DNA from: Flavobacterium pisciphilum
GTDB lineage: Bacteria; Bacteroidota; Bacteroidia; Flavobacteriales; Flavobacteriaceae
DNA length: 64,000 nucleotides
Direction of reading: 5' to 3'
Assembly: GCF_020905345.1 (NCBI RefSeq)
Contig: NZ_JAJJMO010000001.1
Span: 2,294,001 to 2,358,000 of the forward strand
Below, one piece after another: positions 34,215 through 42,675 of this stretch. Both the position numbers and the translations under genes were made by a program. Every line of letters starts with the position of its first letter. Within the stretch, counting starts at the first letter, position 1. The notes beneath the pieces are model-generated. The model saw only the letters and a program-made list of their open reading frames with translations. It made no database searches and was not told where the DNA came from.

Positions 34215-35171
34215 ATGGTAATCCCTATTGGCCTAATATCAAGACTACTAGGCAAAGCTAGCGACACGTTTGTAAATGCTCCTGGTTCTGATAAAAAGAA
34301 ATCAATCATCGTTTCTGTGCTTTTGTATGGATTAATCATACTTCTTTTATTCTTCATTCGTTTTTGGCCACCTGCAAATGGTCTGAACGAATTAGCTGGA
34401 GGCGGAGGAGGCGGAGGCGTCACTGTAAACTTTGGAGATAGCGATTTAGGTTCTGGTGCAAATTACAAAAGTGAAGTATTGGAAGTAAAAAACCATGCTA
34501 AACAAACTCCTGTAAAATCAACACCGGAAGAGGCCATATTATCACAAGAAAATTCTACTGAAGAAAGTGTTGTTATACCCCAAAAAGAGAAAACTAAAAA
34601 GCCTATAACTGTTACAAAACCAGACCCAAAACCTGTAGTTGAGAAACCTAAAGTTTCCAATACTACAAATGATGCTTTATCGAGTATTTTAAAAGGTTCT
34701 AACAAAGGGGGTGATGGAGATGATAAAGTTGCAGGAAACAAAGGGAAATCAAACGGAAGCCTAAGCTCTAATGGGTATTATGGAACTGGTGGCTCTGGAG
34801 GAGGAACTGGTGGCGGAAACGGCACTGGAACTGGTATAGGAACAGGAAGTGGATATGGCTCTGGAAGTGGCGGCGGATCTGGAAGCGGTTCTGGCGGTGG
34901 AACAGGATACTCTCTTGGAAACAGAAAAGCATTATCCAAACCAGCTCCAAACTATACTTGCAATGAAGTTGGAAAAGTAGTTGTTGAAGTTTCTGTAGAT
35001 AGAAACGGAAGAACAATAAGTGCAATTGCAGGAATTAAAGGAACTACAAACACTGCAAGATGCCTATTAGATCAAGCTAAAATAGCCGCAATGAATACAA
35101 AATGGGATGCAAGCAGTGATGCTCCTGAGAAACAAGTTGGTAAGATTATTTACAATTTCAATTTGAATTAA
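34215..35171 (+). CDS. TonB-like energy transducer with Gly-rich linker
   Basis: The 318-aa product has one N-terminal membrane anchor (VSVLLYGLIILLLFFIRFWPP, about residues 33-53), a Pro/Lys-rich part (TKPDPKPVVEKPK) and a long Gly/Ser-rich run (about 190-235). It ends in a TonB-like C-terminal domain (KVVVEVSVDRNGRTISAIAG ... VGKIIYNFNLN). TonB proteins carry energy from the ExbB/ExbD motor to outer-membrane receptors. exbD and exbB are encoded convergently just downstream, which supports the assignment. The Gly-rich linker is long and may span the periplasm flexibly. Confidence 0.82.
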   Translation: MVIPIGLISRLLGKASDTFVNAPGSDKKKSIIVSVLLYGLIILLLFFIRFWPPANGLNELAGGGGGGGVTVNFGDSDLGSGANYKSEVLEVKNHAKQTPVKSTPEEAILSQENSTEESVVIPQKEKTKKPITVTKPDPKPVVEKPKVSNTTNDALSSILKGSNKGGDGDDKVAGNKGKSNGSLSSNGYYGTGGSGGGTGGGNGTGTGIGTGSGYGSGSGGGSGSGSGGGTGYSLGNRKALSKPAPNYTCNEVGKVVVEVSVDRNGRTISAIAGIKGTTNTARCLLDQAKIAAMNTKWDASSDAPEKQVGKIIYNFNLN

Positions 35172-35188
35172 AAAATATAAGAACAATA

Positions 35189-35228
35189 AAAAAAGGCTTT
35201 CAGATTTTAAACTGAAAGCCTTTTTTTA
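35189..35228. terminator. terminator between tonB-like and exbD
   Basis: Stem AAAAAGGCTTTCAG / CTGAAAGCCTTTTT with an 8-nt loop; A-run and T-run make it work from both sides, as fits a convergent pair. Confidence 0.85.
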
Positions 35229-35274
35229 TTGCTATCAACTGAATCTCAAATTCAGCTGTTTATAAAACTTTTTA

Positions 35275-35670
35275 TTACTTAGGACTTGTTGCAATAACAA
35301 ACTTAAGATTATTCCTCACTCCTATTTGAAGCACATCTACCAAATCTTGTACCTGTAGATTAAACGGAATCCTTACAATTACTGTTTGTTCTTTATCTGT
35401 ACCTAATTTTGACATTAAAGTCGTTTCTAACTCTTCAAAATCTACTGGCTGTTTATCGATGTAGAATTTTTTATCTTCTGTAACCGATAAGCTTATAAAT
35501 TGTTTGTTTGTTTTTTCATTTGCTTTGGCTTTCGGTAATGTCATTTTTATAACATTAGGATTCGCCAATGTCGATATAATCAAGAAAAACAAAAGCAAGA
35601 AAAACATAATGTCACTTAGCGATGAAGTTGCCACCTCGGCATGAAATCTTCTTTTTCTTTTAATAGACAT
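35275..35670 (-). CDS. ExbD/TolR family biopolymer transport protein
   Basis: The 131-aa product has a short cytoplasmic start (MSIKRKRRFHAEVATSSLSD), one membrane helix (IMFFLLLFFLIISTLAN) and a periplasmic domain. The Asp in SLSDIMFF before the helix fits the proton-path residue of ExbD. It forms the motor with the ExbB-like product encoded 3 bp upstream. Confidence 0.92.
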   Translation of the reverse strand: MSIKRKRRFHAEVATSSLSDIMFFLLLFFLIISTLANPNVIKMTLPKAKANEKTNKQFISLSVTEDKKFYIDKQPVDFEELETTLMSKLGTDKEQTVIVRIPFNLQVQDLVDVLQIGVRNNLKFVIATSPK

Positions 35671-35673
35671 ATC

Positions 35674-36369
35674 TTATGATCTTTGAATGATATTTACAAA
35701 TTCAAGTATTTGCTTCTGAATTTTCAATGCAAAATCATCGATTTTACCATTCAAAAGGTGGTAAGCACTATAAGCAATAATACCTACAATTAATCCCGAA
35801 CCACTACTAATCATTTTTTCATACAATCCTCCTGAAATATTACCGATACTAATATTCTCCGTAACCGAAATACTATAAAATATTTTAATAACTCCAGAAA
35901 TAGTTCCAATAAAACCTAAGGTTGGTGCTATACCAGCAATAAGACCTAGGTGTCCAAGACGTCTTTCCATCTCACCAATTTCTATATCGGCAGCACGATC
36001 CATATTCGATTCAATTTCTGCAATTGGCCTACCTATAACAAGTACTCCTTCTTTAAGAATATTTCCTGCAGCTGTTTCACTTCTTTCTACAAGACTTCTA
36101 GCCATATCCAAATTACCTGAATTTAGATTCACGCTAACATCCATCATCAATCGATTATCGATTTTAGAAGCTTTACTTATGTATAAATAACGTTCGATGA
36201 TTATGTAAAAAGTATAAAATAATAAGATGGCAATTGGAATTAGAAAAACCCCTCCTTTTAAAATAAATCCTAAAACAGAAATCTCTGTATTTGGTGCAAT
36301 TTTTTCGATAACTACGTTAGATGCGGCGTTTGCAATAGTATCCGCTTGTAATTGAATGAAGCTAAACAT
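35674..36369 (-). CDS. MotA/TolQ/ExbB proton channel family protein
   Basis: The 231-aa product has three membrane segments (GGVFLIPIAILLFYTFYIIIE, then the pair around IAGIAPTLGFIGTISGVIKIF and SSGSGLIVGIIAYSAYHLL), with the typical LGLIAGIAPTLGFIGTISG signature. It forms the proton channel that energises TonB. First gene of the exbB-exbD pair. Confidence 0.93.
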   Translation of the reverse strand: MFSFIQLQADTIANAASNVVIEKIAPNTEISVLGFILKGGVFLIPIAILLFYTFYIIIERYLYISKASKIDNRLMMDVSVNLNSGNLDMARSLVERSETAAGNILKEGVLVIGRPIAEIESNMDRAADIEIGEMERRLGHLGLIAGIAPTLGFIGTISGVIKIFYSISVTENISIGNISGGLYEKMISSGSGLIVGIIAYSAYHLLNGKIDDFALKIQKQILEFVNIIQRS

Positions 36370-36500
36370 ATATTAATTCTTGTTTTTGATAATTAATTCT
36401 AAAAAATATTCCAATTTTGCAATAAAGATACTTTTCGTTGTTATATTAAACTAAAAAAAACGAAAATTATTTCAATCAGCAACCATTTTACTCAAAATAA

Positions 36501-37739
36501 ATGAACTATCAAGAAACTACAAACTGGATGTTTAATCAACTCCCAATGTACCAATTACAGGGAGCTTCCGCTTACAAAGAAGATTTAACCAACATTAAGC
36601 TACTGGCTTCCCATCTTGATAATCCTGAAAATCAATTAAAATGCATTCATGTTGCTGGAACAAATGGTAAGGGTTCAACCTCGCATATGCTTGCTTCAAT
36701 ATTGCAAGAAGCAGGATACAAAGTTGGATTGTATACTTCACCACATTTAAAAGACTTTCGTGAACGTATTAAAATTAATGGTGAAGAAATTTCAGAAGAT
36801 TTTGTATGCGAATTTATAAGTAAGCACAAAGCTTTTTTTGAGGCCAACGACATGAGTTTTTTCGAAATGTCAGTGGGCTTAGCCTTTGATTATTTTGCCA
36901 ATCAAAAAGTAGATATTGCCATCATAGAAGTTGGCTTAGGCGGAAGATTAGACGCTACCAACATTATTACTCCGTTAATTTCAGTAATTACCAATATAGA
37001 TTTAGATCATACTCAATTTTTAGGAACAACTCCTACAGCAATTGCTGGTGAAAAAGCAGGAATAATAAAACCAAACACGCCTGTTGTAATTGGAGAATAT
37101 ACTCCCGAAACACAGGCTGTCTTTTTAGCAAAAGCAAAAGAAAACTATGCCCCTATTTATTTCGCTTCTGATTTAATTACCGAAGTTTTTCCTTCTGACT
37201 TATTAGGAGATTACCAACAACATAATAAAAAAACAGTACAGCAAACCATTCATATTTTGAATTCTCTAAACGAGTTTAAAGTAACTGATGAAAACCTTAA
37301 AGCTGGTTTATTAAAAGTGACAACCAATACTGGTCTACAAGGAAGATGGCAACAACTTGGTGAAAACCCAAAAACAATTTGTGATACGGCCCACAACAAA
37401 CACGGCTTGGCAATTGTCATGAATCAGATTAAAAAAGAAACTTTTGACAATTTGCACATAGTTCTAGGTGTCGTAAATGACAAAGATCTAAATGCCATCT
37501 TACCATTATTTCCTAAAGAAGCACACTACTATTTCTGTAGCCCTAACTCTACTCGTGGTTTAGCCACTTCTATTTTACAAGAGAATGCAAAAAAATACGA
37601 TTTAATAGGCGAAACATACAGCTCAGTTTCTGATGCTTTCGTAGCGGCAAAGCAAAAAGCAACTAAAAACGACTTCATTTATGTAGGTGGAAGCACGTTT
37701 GTAGTAGCAGAACTGCCATTGTCTGGTGAATCAAAATAA
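36501..37739 (+). CDS. folC: bifunctional folylpolyglutamate synthase / dihydrofolate synthase
   Basis: The 412-aa Mur-ligase-like enzyme has IHVAGTNGKGSTSHMLASIL (ATP loop), GLYTSPHLKDFRERIKING, EVGLGGRLDATNII and LDHTQFLGTT. It adds glutamate to dihydropteroate and to folates. Length and motif order are normal. It is divergent from exbB-exbD and monocistronic. Confidence 0.95.
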   Translation: MNYQETTNWMFNQLPMYQLQGASAYKEDLTNIKLLASHLDNPENQLKCIHVAGTNGKGSTSHMLASILQEAGYKVGLYTSPHLKDFRERIKINGEEISEDFVCEFISKHKAFFEANDMSFFEMSVGLAFDYFANQKVDIAIIEVGLGGRLDATNIITPLISVITNIDLDHTQFLGTTPTAIAGEKAGIIKPNTPVVIGEYTPETQAVFLAKAKENYAPIYFASDLITEVFPSDLLGDYQQHNKKTVQQTIHILNSLNEFKVTDENLKAGLLKVTTNTGLQGRWQQLGENPKTICDTAHNKHGLAIVMNQIKKETFDNLHIVLGVVNDKDLNAILPLFPKEAHYYFCSPNSTRGLATSILQENAKKYDLIGETYSSVSDAFVAAKQKATKNDFIYVGGSTFVVAELPLSGESK

Positions 37740-37884
37740 AAAAATTAGGTTCAAAAGGCAATAAACCCTGAAGTGATTGATTCTTTTATTAAAAATTAAG
37801 AATTACAAATAACTAAATATCAAGAAGCTAAAAATTAATATTACATTTTATTAAAAAAAGCTTTGGAGATACAGAAAACAGTCT

Positions 37885-37892
37885 TATATTTG
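37885..37892 (+). promoter_or_regulatory. promoter -7 element of tRNA-Val copy 1 (TATATTTG)
   Basis: Perfect match to TAnnTTTG, 39 bp before the tRNA. The same position before copy 2 holds TATCTTTG, and the sequence between promoter and tRNA is nearly identical in both. Confidence 0.65.
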
Positions 37893-37930
37893 CACTCGCA
37901 ATCAGAAAACGATAGCAACCTAGTAAAATA

Positions 37931-38008
37931 GGGCGATTAGCTCAGCTGGTTCAGAGCACCTCGTTTACACCGAGGGGGTCGGGGGTTCGAACCCCTCATC
38001 GCCCACCA
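37931..38008 (+). tRNA. tRNA-Val (anticodon TAC), copy 1
   Basis: Cloverleaf with acceptor stem GGGCGAT/ATCGCCC, anticodon arm CCTCGTTTACACCGAGG with anticodon TAC, T-loop GGTTCGAACCCC and an encoded CCA end. Identical to 39775-39852. Confidence 0.97.
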
Positions 38009-38012
38009 AGAA

Positions 38013-38040
38013 ACTCCTTAAGAAATTAAGGAGTTTTTTT
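38013..38040 (+). terminator. terminator of tRNA-Val copy 1
   Basis: Stem ACTCCTTAA / TTAAGGAGT with loop GAAA-like, then seven T. The same stem-loop recurs at 39857, 40827 and, inverted, at 47460. Confidence 0.85.
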
Positions 38041-38470
38041 ATGCTTTGTTTTCAAGGAATTTTAGATCAATACAAAAACCTGTAAATCACTAAAAATTTA
38101 AGCTCCTATATTTGTTTAGCCTACTCTGTCCGCTGTTTATACTTTAAACTTAGTAGATTCTCAAAAATCACAATACCTTTTAAGCTCCTTAAGTACATAC
38201 TTGTAATCACAAAAAGCACCCAACAAATAAAAGCAAAACAAATCTTCTCCAATCTATCTTTATTTAACAGTATATTCGTTATTTTACGATGTCCACACAA
38301 ACCAATAACAATTCAACCTGAAGATTACACAAAAACATACTACCCTATAAATTAAAAGAAATTACATTTATAGAAACGTAAAATGAAATAATCCTTTTTA
38401 ACAAAAATGATTATGATTAAACAGCCGTTTGGAGATATTGAGTTTTAGACTAAATTTAAAGTTTATTAAT
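38041..38470. other. intergenic region upstream of a lipoprotein gene
   Basis: No gene seen. A TATATTTG box at 38107-38114 could drive the lipoprotein gene from about 350 bp away; a second promoter nearer the gene is not evident. Confidence 0.45.
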
Positions 38471-38495
38471 ATGAAAAGAATTACCTACTTTTTAA
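38453..38495 (+). repeat. 43-bp direct repeat, copy 1 (start of the lipoprotein gene)
   Basis: 38 of 43 positions match 39522-39564. This copy spans the start codon of the lipoprotein gene. Confidence 0.75.
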
Positions 38496-39538
38496 TACTT
38501 CTATATTTAGGGATAAGCCTGTCAGCTTGTTCTCAAAAAAAAGAAAGTATAATAAATCAAAACCAAAATATTACTGCGGATGATTTAGTAGAAGAGATTG
38601 CTAAACAAGTAAAACATTATTCCTCAGAAAAAATTTATGGAATTAATTATAATGTTTCACTATGCAGATTCGATATTTATGTTAATGGTATCATGATTCA
38701 CAAAAGTTTTGGTGACGGAATGGGGAGCACTGGCGTACAAATAAATGAAGCAATTTTCAAAAGCGGGAATCAACATTTTACATTTAAGTTATACCCTTTA
38801 TTTCATTATCAAAAATCTGAATATGATCCAAAATTATTCTATAAAACGCTTACAAAAGATACAGATTTTGAAGTTGATATTAACTCATACGACAAAAAAA
38901 GAGAGAATGAAAGCGAGATAACCTACAAAGAATACGAACTCCCTAAAGTTGAAAAAGAAGTAACGGAAACTGAAGCTGAAAACAAAGAATGGGGAAGCCA
39001 CCATAGTACTACCAAGTATAAAGAAAAGAGATTTATAGGAGAAGGCAAAACATATTATGAAATTAATTTTGATGTTAATTTAGAAGTACCCTACACAATA
39101 AGTCCTCCATTTAAGAATGCTCAAGATTTAACGAAATTAGATTCTAAAAAGTTAGAAAAAATGATAGTTAAAAAATACAATCAGATTAAAATAATGCATG
39201 AAAATAGAGACCTAGATAATCTCGCAAGAATATATTATGACAGAGCAAAAGTTAAATCCATATCTAATTTTATAGAAAAAAAAGACATAGAAGAAGAATG
39301 GAATTCATTTAAAACATTTATTAATAAAAATGATCTAAATATAGAATTATTAGAAAATTATGAAATTAGATATTTAGCAGATGGAAAGCTTGTTACTCTT
39401 GTAAAAAAAGCTAAAGATATTTCTGAAAGAAACAAAAGCGCTTTTTTAGGAATTAAGAACAACAGTGAAAAAACCGAAATAGAACTCCAATATTTTTTCT
39501 ACATTCCTCAAGGTGAAACAGAATTTAAAGTTTATTAA
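38471..39538 (+). CDS. lipoprotein of unknown function between two tRNA-Val genes
   Basis: A 355-aa product from ATG 38471 (MKRITYFLILLYLGISLSAC; lipobox LSAC). I prefer this to an upstream ATG (38429), because only the shorter form begins with a normal signal. After a Lys/Gln linker the protein is mixed alpha/beta, with a charged middle (about 135-190) and no recognised domain. A 43-bp direct repeat covers its start and its stop, and the second copy reads as the decayed start of another such gene. This suggests past tandem copies. Confidence 0.75.
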   Translation: MKRITYFLILLYLGISLSACSQKKESIINQNQNITADDLVEEIAKQVKHYSSEKIYGINYNVSLCRFDIYVNGIMIHKSFGDGMGSTGVQINEAIFKSGNQHFTFKLYPLFHYQKSEYDPKLFYKTLTKDTDFEVDINSYDKKRENESEITYKEYELPKVEKEVTETEAENKEWGSHHSTTKYKEKRFIGEGKTYYEINFDVNLEVPYTISPPFKNAQDLTKLDSKKLEKMIVKKYNQIKIMHENRDLDNLARIYYDRAKVKSISNFIEKKDIEEEWNSFKTFINKNDLNIELLENYEIRYLADGKLVTLVKKAKDISERNKSAFLGIKNNSEKTEIELQYFFYIPQGETEFKVY

Positions 39539-39564
39539 TACGAAAAGAATAGTTTACTTTTTAA
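39522..39564 (+). repeat. 43-bp direct repeat, copy 2 (gene end plus decayed gene start)
   Basis: It covers the stop of the lipoprotein gene and then reads ACG AAA AGA ATA GTT TAC TTT, the start of the gene with ATG changed to ACG, before a stop at the TAG. I read it as the remnant of a second gene copy. Confidence 0.6.
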
Positions 39565-39729
39565 ATTAGGAAAGCATATAAAATGCATCCATTAGAAAAA
39601 GTAGCAGAATATCATGAAACATCCACTACTTTAATAGAGAAACCACACTATGTATCACGTTGTTGCGAATACAAATTAAAAATTTACAGTATGTAAACAA
39701 AAAAAACTAGGAAATACAAAAAACAATCC

Positions 39730-39737
39730 TATCTTTG
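39730..39737 (+). promoter_or_regulatory. promoter -7 element of tRNA-Val copy 2 (TATCTTTG)
   Basis: Perfect TAnnTTTG match in the duplicated tRNA context; about 38 bp before the tRNA. Confidence 0.6.
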
Positions 39738-39774
39738 CACACGCAATCAGAAATGATAGCAACCTAGTAAAATA

Positions 39775-39852
39775 GGGCGATTAGCTCAGCTGGTTCAGAG
39801 CACCTCGTTTACACCGAGGGGGTCGGGGGTTCGAACCCCTCATCGCCCACCA
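39775..39852 (+). tRNA. tRNA-Val (anticodon TAC), copy 2
   Basis: Identical in sequence to copy 1 (37931-38008), with CCA encoded. The 30 bp before and 30 bp after are also nearly the same, so the duplicated block included promoter and terminator. Confidence 0.97.
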
Positions 39853-39856
39853 AGAA

Positions 39857-39885
39857 ACTCCTTAAGAAATTAAGGAGTTTTTTTT
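39857..39885 (+). terminator. terminator of tRNA-Val copy 2
   Basis: Same hairpin as at 38013-38040 (ACTCCTTAA / TTAAGGAGT), followed by eight T. Confidence 0.85.
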
Positions 39886-40043
39886 ATGCCTTATTTTATC
39901 TATCGCATAAATATTCATCTAAGCCTTAATTGCTTTCTAACCTTCTACAAGTATTTACAGGTATGCAATTAGAACAAACACTCGTCCACTCATGAATATC
40001 CACAGATACATAAAAACACATCAGAATATTATGTAAGTTTTCC

Positions 40044-40051
40044 TATATTTG
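40044..40051 (+). promoter_or_regulatory. promoter -7 element (TATATTTG) of the SHOCT-protein gene
   Basis: Perfect TAnnTTTG match 134 bp before the start codon; the leader shows no clear structure. No gene is seen in 39886-40184. Confidence 0.5.
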
Positions 40052-40184
40052 TTAATCCGAATTCCATCTTACTAAGACATCAGTTATTAATGTATTAAAC
40101 AACAAAATACATAAATCACAAATCGCATTGAGAAAGTTAATCGGAAAATTGTGCTAAAAACTAACAACTAAATTTTAAACAAAA

Positions 40185-40772
40185 ATGGGATTTTTAAATG
40201 CATTAAAAGATTCTCTCTCGCATCCAAGATTTGTAGAAAAATATGAAATGGGATTTCCTACTATTAGCGGAGAAAAACAAGTTATAATTCAATTTAGAGA
40301 AAACGAAGTTGAATTTAAAATACTGAATGGCTTTTCTTCAATAAAAAAAACAATTAAACCTGACGATATAGTAGAAATCGGACTTAATGAAGAAACCTTT
40401 AGATCAGCTGGAAAAGCAGCAACTGGAGCTATTATTGGTGGTGTTTTAACTGGCGGAATTGGTTTATTGGCTGGCGCTGCAATTGGTGGAAAAAGAAGAA
40501 AAGAAGGACAGCTAAAATTAATCATCCTAGATGAGGGCATTGAACGCGATATTTCTCTACAACAAAGTAAAAACATACCAAAAGTATATTTAGAATTTAA
40601 ACGATTACTGAGCCAACAAACAATCAAACCAGACTCAAAAGAGTCAGAAACTTTAAATAGCACAGCTAAATCAAATATGGTTGAAGATTTAGAAAAATTA
40701 CATAATTTACTTGAAAAAGGAATTTTAACTCAAGAAGAATTCAATGACCAAAAAAGAAAAATGCTACAATAA
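40185..40772 (+). CDS. SHOCT-domain protein with glycine zipper
   Basis: The 195-aa product has three parts: an N-terminal beta-rich region (about 1-75) that resembles a PH-like fold; a glycine-zipper segment AATGAIIGGVLTGGIGLLAGAAIGG-type at about 84-110, which could insert in or associate with membranes; and a C-terminal SHOCT helix pair (EDLEKLHNLLEKGILTQEEF). SHOCT domains occur on many unrelated proteins and help oligomerisation. Function unknown. Confidence 0.8.
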   Translation: MGFLNALKDSLSHPRFVEKYEMGFPTISGEKQVIIQFRENEVEFKILNGFSSIKKTIKPDDIVEIGLNEETFRSAGKAATGAIIGGVLTGGIGLLAGAAIGGKRRKEGQLKLIILDEGIERDISLQQSKNIPKVYLEFKRLLSQQTIKPDSKESETLNSTAKSNMVEDLEKLHNLLEKGILTQEEFNDQKRKMLQ

Positions 40773-40826
40773 AACAAAAGCATTTCACTCTTTACAGTTA
40801 AAGACACCGTTACATAAATCCCAAAT

Positions 40827-40857
40827 ACTCCTTAAGAAATTAAGGAGTATTTTTTAT
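40827..40857 (+). terminator. terminator of the SHOCT-protein gene
   Basis: Third copy of the ACTCCTTAA / TTAAGGAGT hairpin, followed by A and six T. Confidence 0.8.
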
Positions 40858-40868
40858 CTTGACTTTAT

Positions 40869-41309
40869 TTACTTCGACCAATCTTTATAGGTCATTTCAA
40901 ACTTGATTTCGTTCTTCCCATGTTTACCAATTTCAGTCCAACCCATTTTTCTATAAAACAACTCAGCTCTAGTATTAGGAGAAGTTCCCAACCAAACATT
41001 AATTTTTGTTTGCTCAAAATACCAGCCAAGCATAATGTCATGAAGTTGCTTTCCAATTCCCTTTTTTTCAAATTCTGGCTTTAAAAATAATGCCCAAATA
41101 TTATTGTCTTTCATATCTACAATCGAGAAACCAACAACTTCATTATTAACTTCACAAACCCAACCTTTTCCTCTTGTTATTATAAAATCCTTGCAGTCTT
41201 CATCTGTTACCAATCCTGGATCAGACAAAGTATTTTCTGTCACTGAGTTTCTTACTATCTGAATTTCTTTTATATCCTCGACTTTTGCTTCCCTAATAAT
41301 CATATTCAA
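40869..41309 (-). CDS. GNAT family N-acetyltransferase
   Basis: The 146-aa product has the GNAT fold: IREAKVEDIKEIQIVRNSV start, WALFLKPEFEKKGIGKQLHD with the acetyl-CoA-binding KKGIGKQL loop (Q/RxxGxG/A type), and GTSPNTRAELFYRKMGWTEIG at the end. It acetylates an amine of unknown identity. ATG 41303 (MIIREAKV) is an equally likely start. Single gene. Confidence 0.92.
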   Translation of the reverse strand: MNMIIREAKVEDIKEIQIVRNSVTENTLSDPGLVTDEDCKDFIITRGKGWVCEVNNEVVGFSIVDMKDNNIWALFLKPEFEKKGIGKQLHDIMLGWYFEQTKINVWLGTSPNTRAELFYRKMGWTEIGKHGKNEIKFEMTYKDWSK

Positions 41310-41339
41310 TCAATTATAATTTCACCTAATCTTTTAATT

Positions 41340-42674
41340 TTAACCCTCTAGTAAACAAATCACAAAAGTAGTTTTATCATCTTGATTCTTAAAATCTAGA
41401 TAACCGCCATGAGCCTCAATAATACTTTTGGAAAGTGTCAGCCCAATTCCTGCTCCTTCATTTCGTGTAGTGAAAAATGGTAAAAATACTTTGTTCGCTA
41501 TTTCTTCATCAATTCCGCTTCCATTATCGGTAATCTTTATAAAGATTCTATTTTCTCTAATTTCAGCAGCAATTGAAATTTGCTTATTTGAAGTATTTTC
41601 CAAAGCATGCATACTATTGGTCAAAAGATTAATCAACACTTGCTCCATTTGTTGCTGATCCACAAACAACCAATAATTAAATACTATTGTGTTTACAACT
41701 TCAACTTCTCTTTCTTTGAATAATGGGTTCATGATTTGAAGACAATAATCAATAAGTTGCTTCAAGTCAATTTTCTCTTTTTGAGGAGAAGGCAACATTG
41801 CTAGTTTTCGATATCCTTCTACAAACTTCTGCAATAGATCACTTCGCCTTAGCATTGTTCCAACACCGTTTTTAATATCTTCTATATCATCTGATGAAAT
41901 CGAATCCTGCTCAACCAATTCCTGTAAATTTTGTGAAATAGAACGAATAGGCGTTATTGAATTTAACAACTCATGAGAGATCACTTTCATTAAGTTCACC
42001 CAAGCTTCTTTCTCTTTTTTCTCAACCACATTTTGAATTGAATCTAGCAAAACAATAAAATAATCTAAACCACAAATCTCCGTTCTAGATGTTTGCATGA
42101 CAAATGTTTGCACATTTTCTTGATTTACACGTATTTCTATCGATGTTTTAATTTCCTGAAAATCTTGCTCTTCAATAACACCACATAAAGCGGGTAGGTG
42201 GTTTTTTAAATACTTCCATTTGGAAATTTTTGGAACATCAAAATATTCAGAAAAATAATCATTCATTAAAAAAATATCCCAATCATCACCTTCCTTTTGC
42301 AAAATGAAAATTCCTGTTTCAATATTATTCAATATAGAACGATAAACAATATCCCTGGAAACTTCTTCTTTCTGCTTAATCTTTAGCGTATCGTATAAAT
42401 TAAATAAATCATCATAATTTCTATTAAATCTATGCTTCGAAAAATCCGAAGAAAAATCATCTTGCAATATCGAAGCTATGGTTTTATTATAAAGCAAAAC
42501 GAAATTCTTAACATAGAAATACATTTCGCGAATAAGCAAGAAAACAATAAACAGACTAAATATAGCAGTAAAAATCAAATCCTTTTTAAAAACTAAAATG
42601 GTAATTTCAATACCTACCAATATAAAAATCAATCTCAAAAAAAGGAGATTATATATTTTCAATGATTTAAACAT
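41340..42674 (-). CDS. sensor histidine kinase
   Basis: The 444-aa product has two N-terminal membrane segments (LLFLRLIFILVGIEITILVF, LIFTAIFSLFIVFLLIREMYF) with almost no periplasmic loop. A PAS-like region follows, then the phosphoacceptor block VISHELLNSITPIRSISQNL and an ATPase domain (LINLLTNSMHALE, ITDNGSGI, GAGIGLTLSKSII). With hardly any outside loop it probably senses a membrane or cytoplasmic signal. It is encoded 1 bp after the sigma-54 response regulator and should phosphorylate it. Confidence 0.95.
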   Translation of the reverse strand: MFKSLKIYNLLFLRLIFILVGIEITILVFKKDLIFTAIFSLFIVFLLIREMYFYVKNFVLLYNKTIASILQDDFSSDFSKHRFNRNYDDLFNLYDTLKIKQKEEVSRDIVYRSILNNIETGIFILQKEGDDWDIFLMNDYFSEYFDVPKISKWKYLKNHLPALCGVIEEQDFQEIKTSIEIRVNQENVQTFVMQTSRTEICGLDYFIVLLDSIQNVVEKKEKEAWVNLMKVISHELLNSITPIRSISQNLQELVEQDSISSDDIEDIKNGVGTMLRRSDLLQKFVEGYRKLAMLPSPQKEKIDLKQLIDYCLQIMNPLFKEREVEVVNTIVFNYWLFVDQQQMEQVLINLLTNSMHALENTSNKQISIAAEIRENRIFIKITDNGSGIDEEIANKVFLPFFTTRNEGAGIGLTLSKSIIEAHGGYLDFKNQDDKTTFVICLLEG

Positions 42675-42675
42675 A

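Noticed and set aside
34463..35025. Minus-strand frames opposite the TonB-like gene
   Set aside because: They mirror the Gly/Ser-rich linker and have no start context or family features.
37931..39852. Integrated mobile element between the two tRNA-Val genes
   Set aside because: The repeat covers the complete tRNA with promoter and terminator, not a 3'-end attachment site, and no integrase is encoded between them. Plain duplication explains it better.
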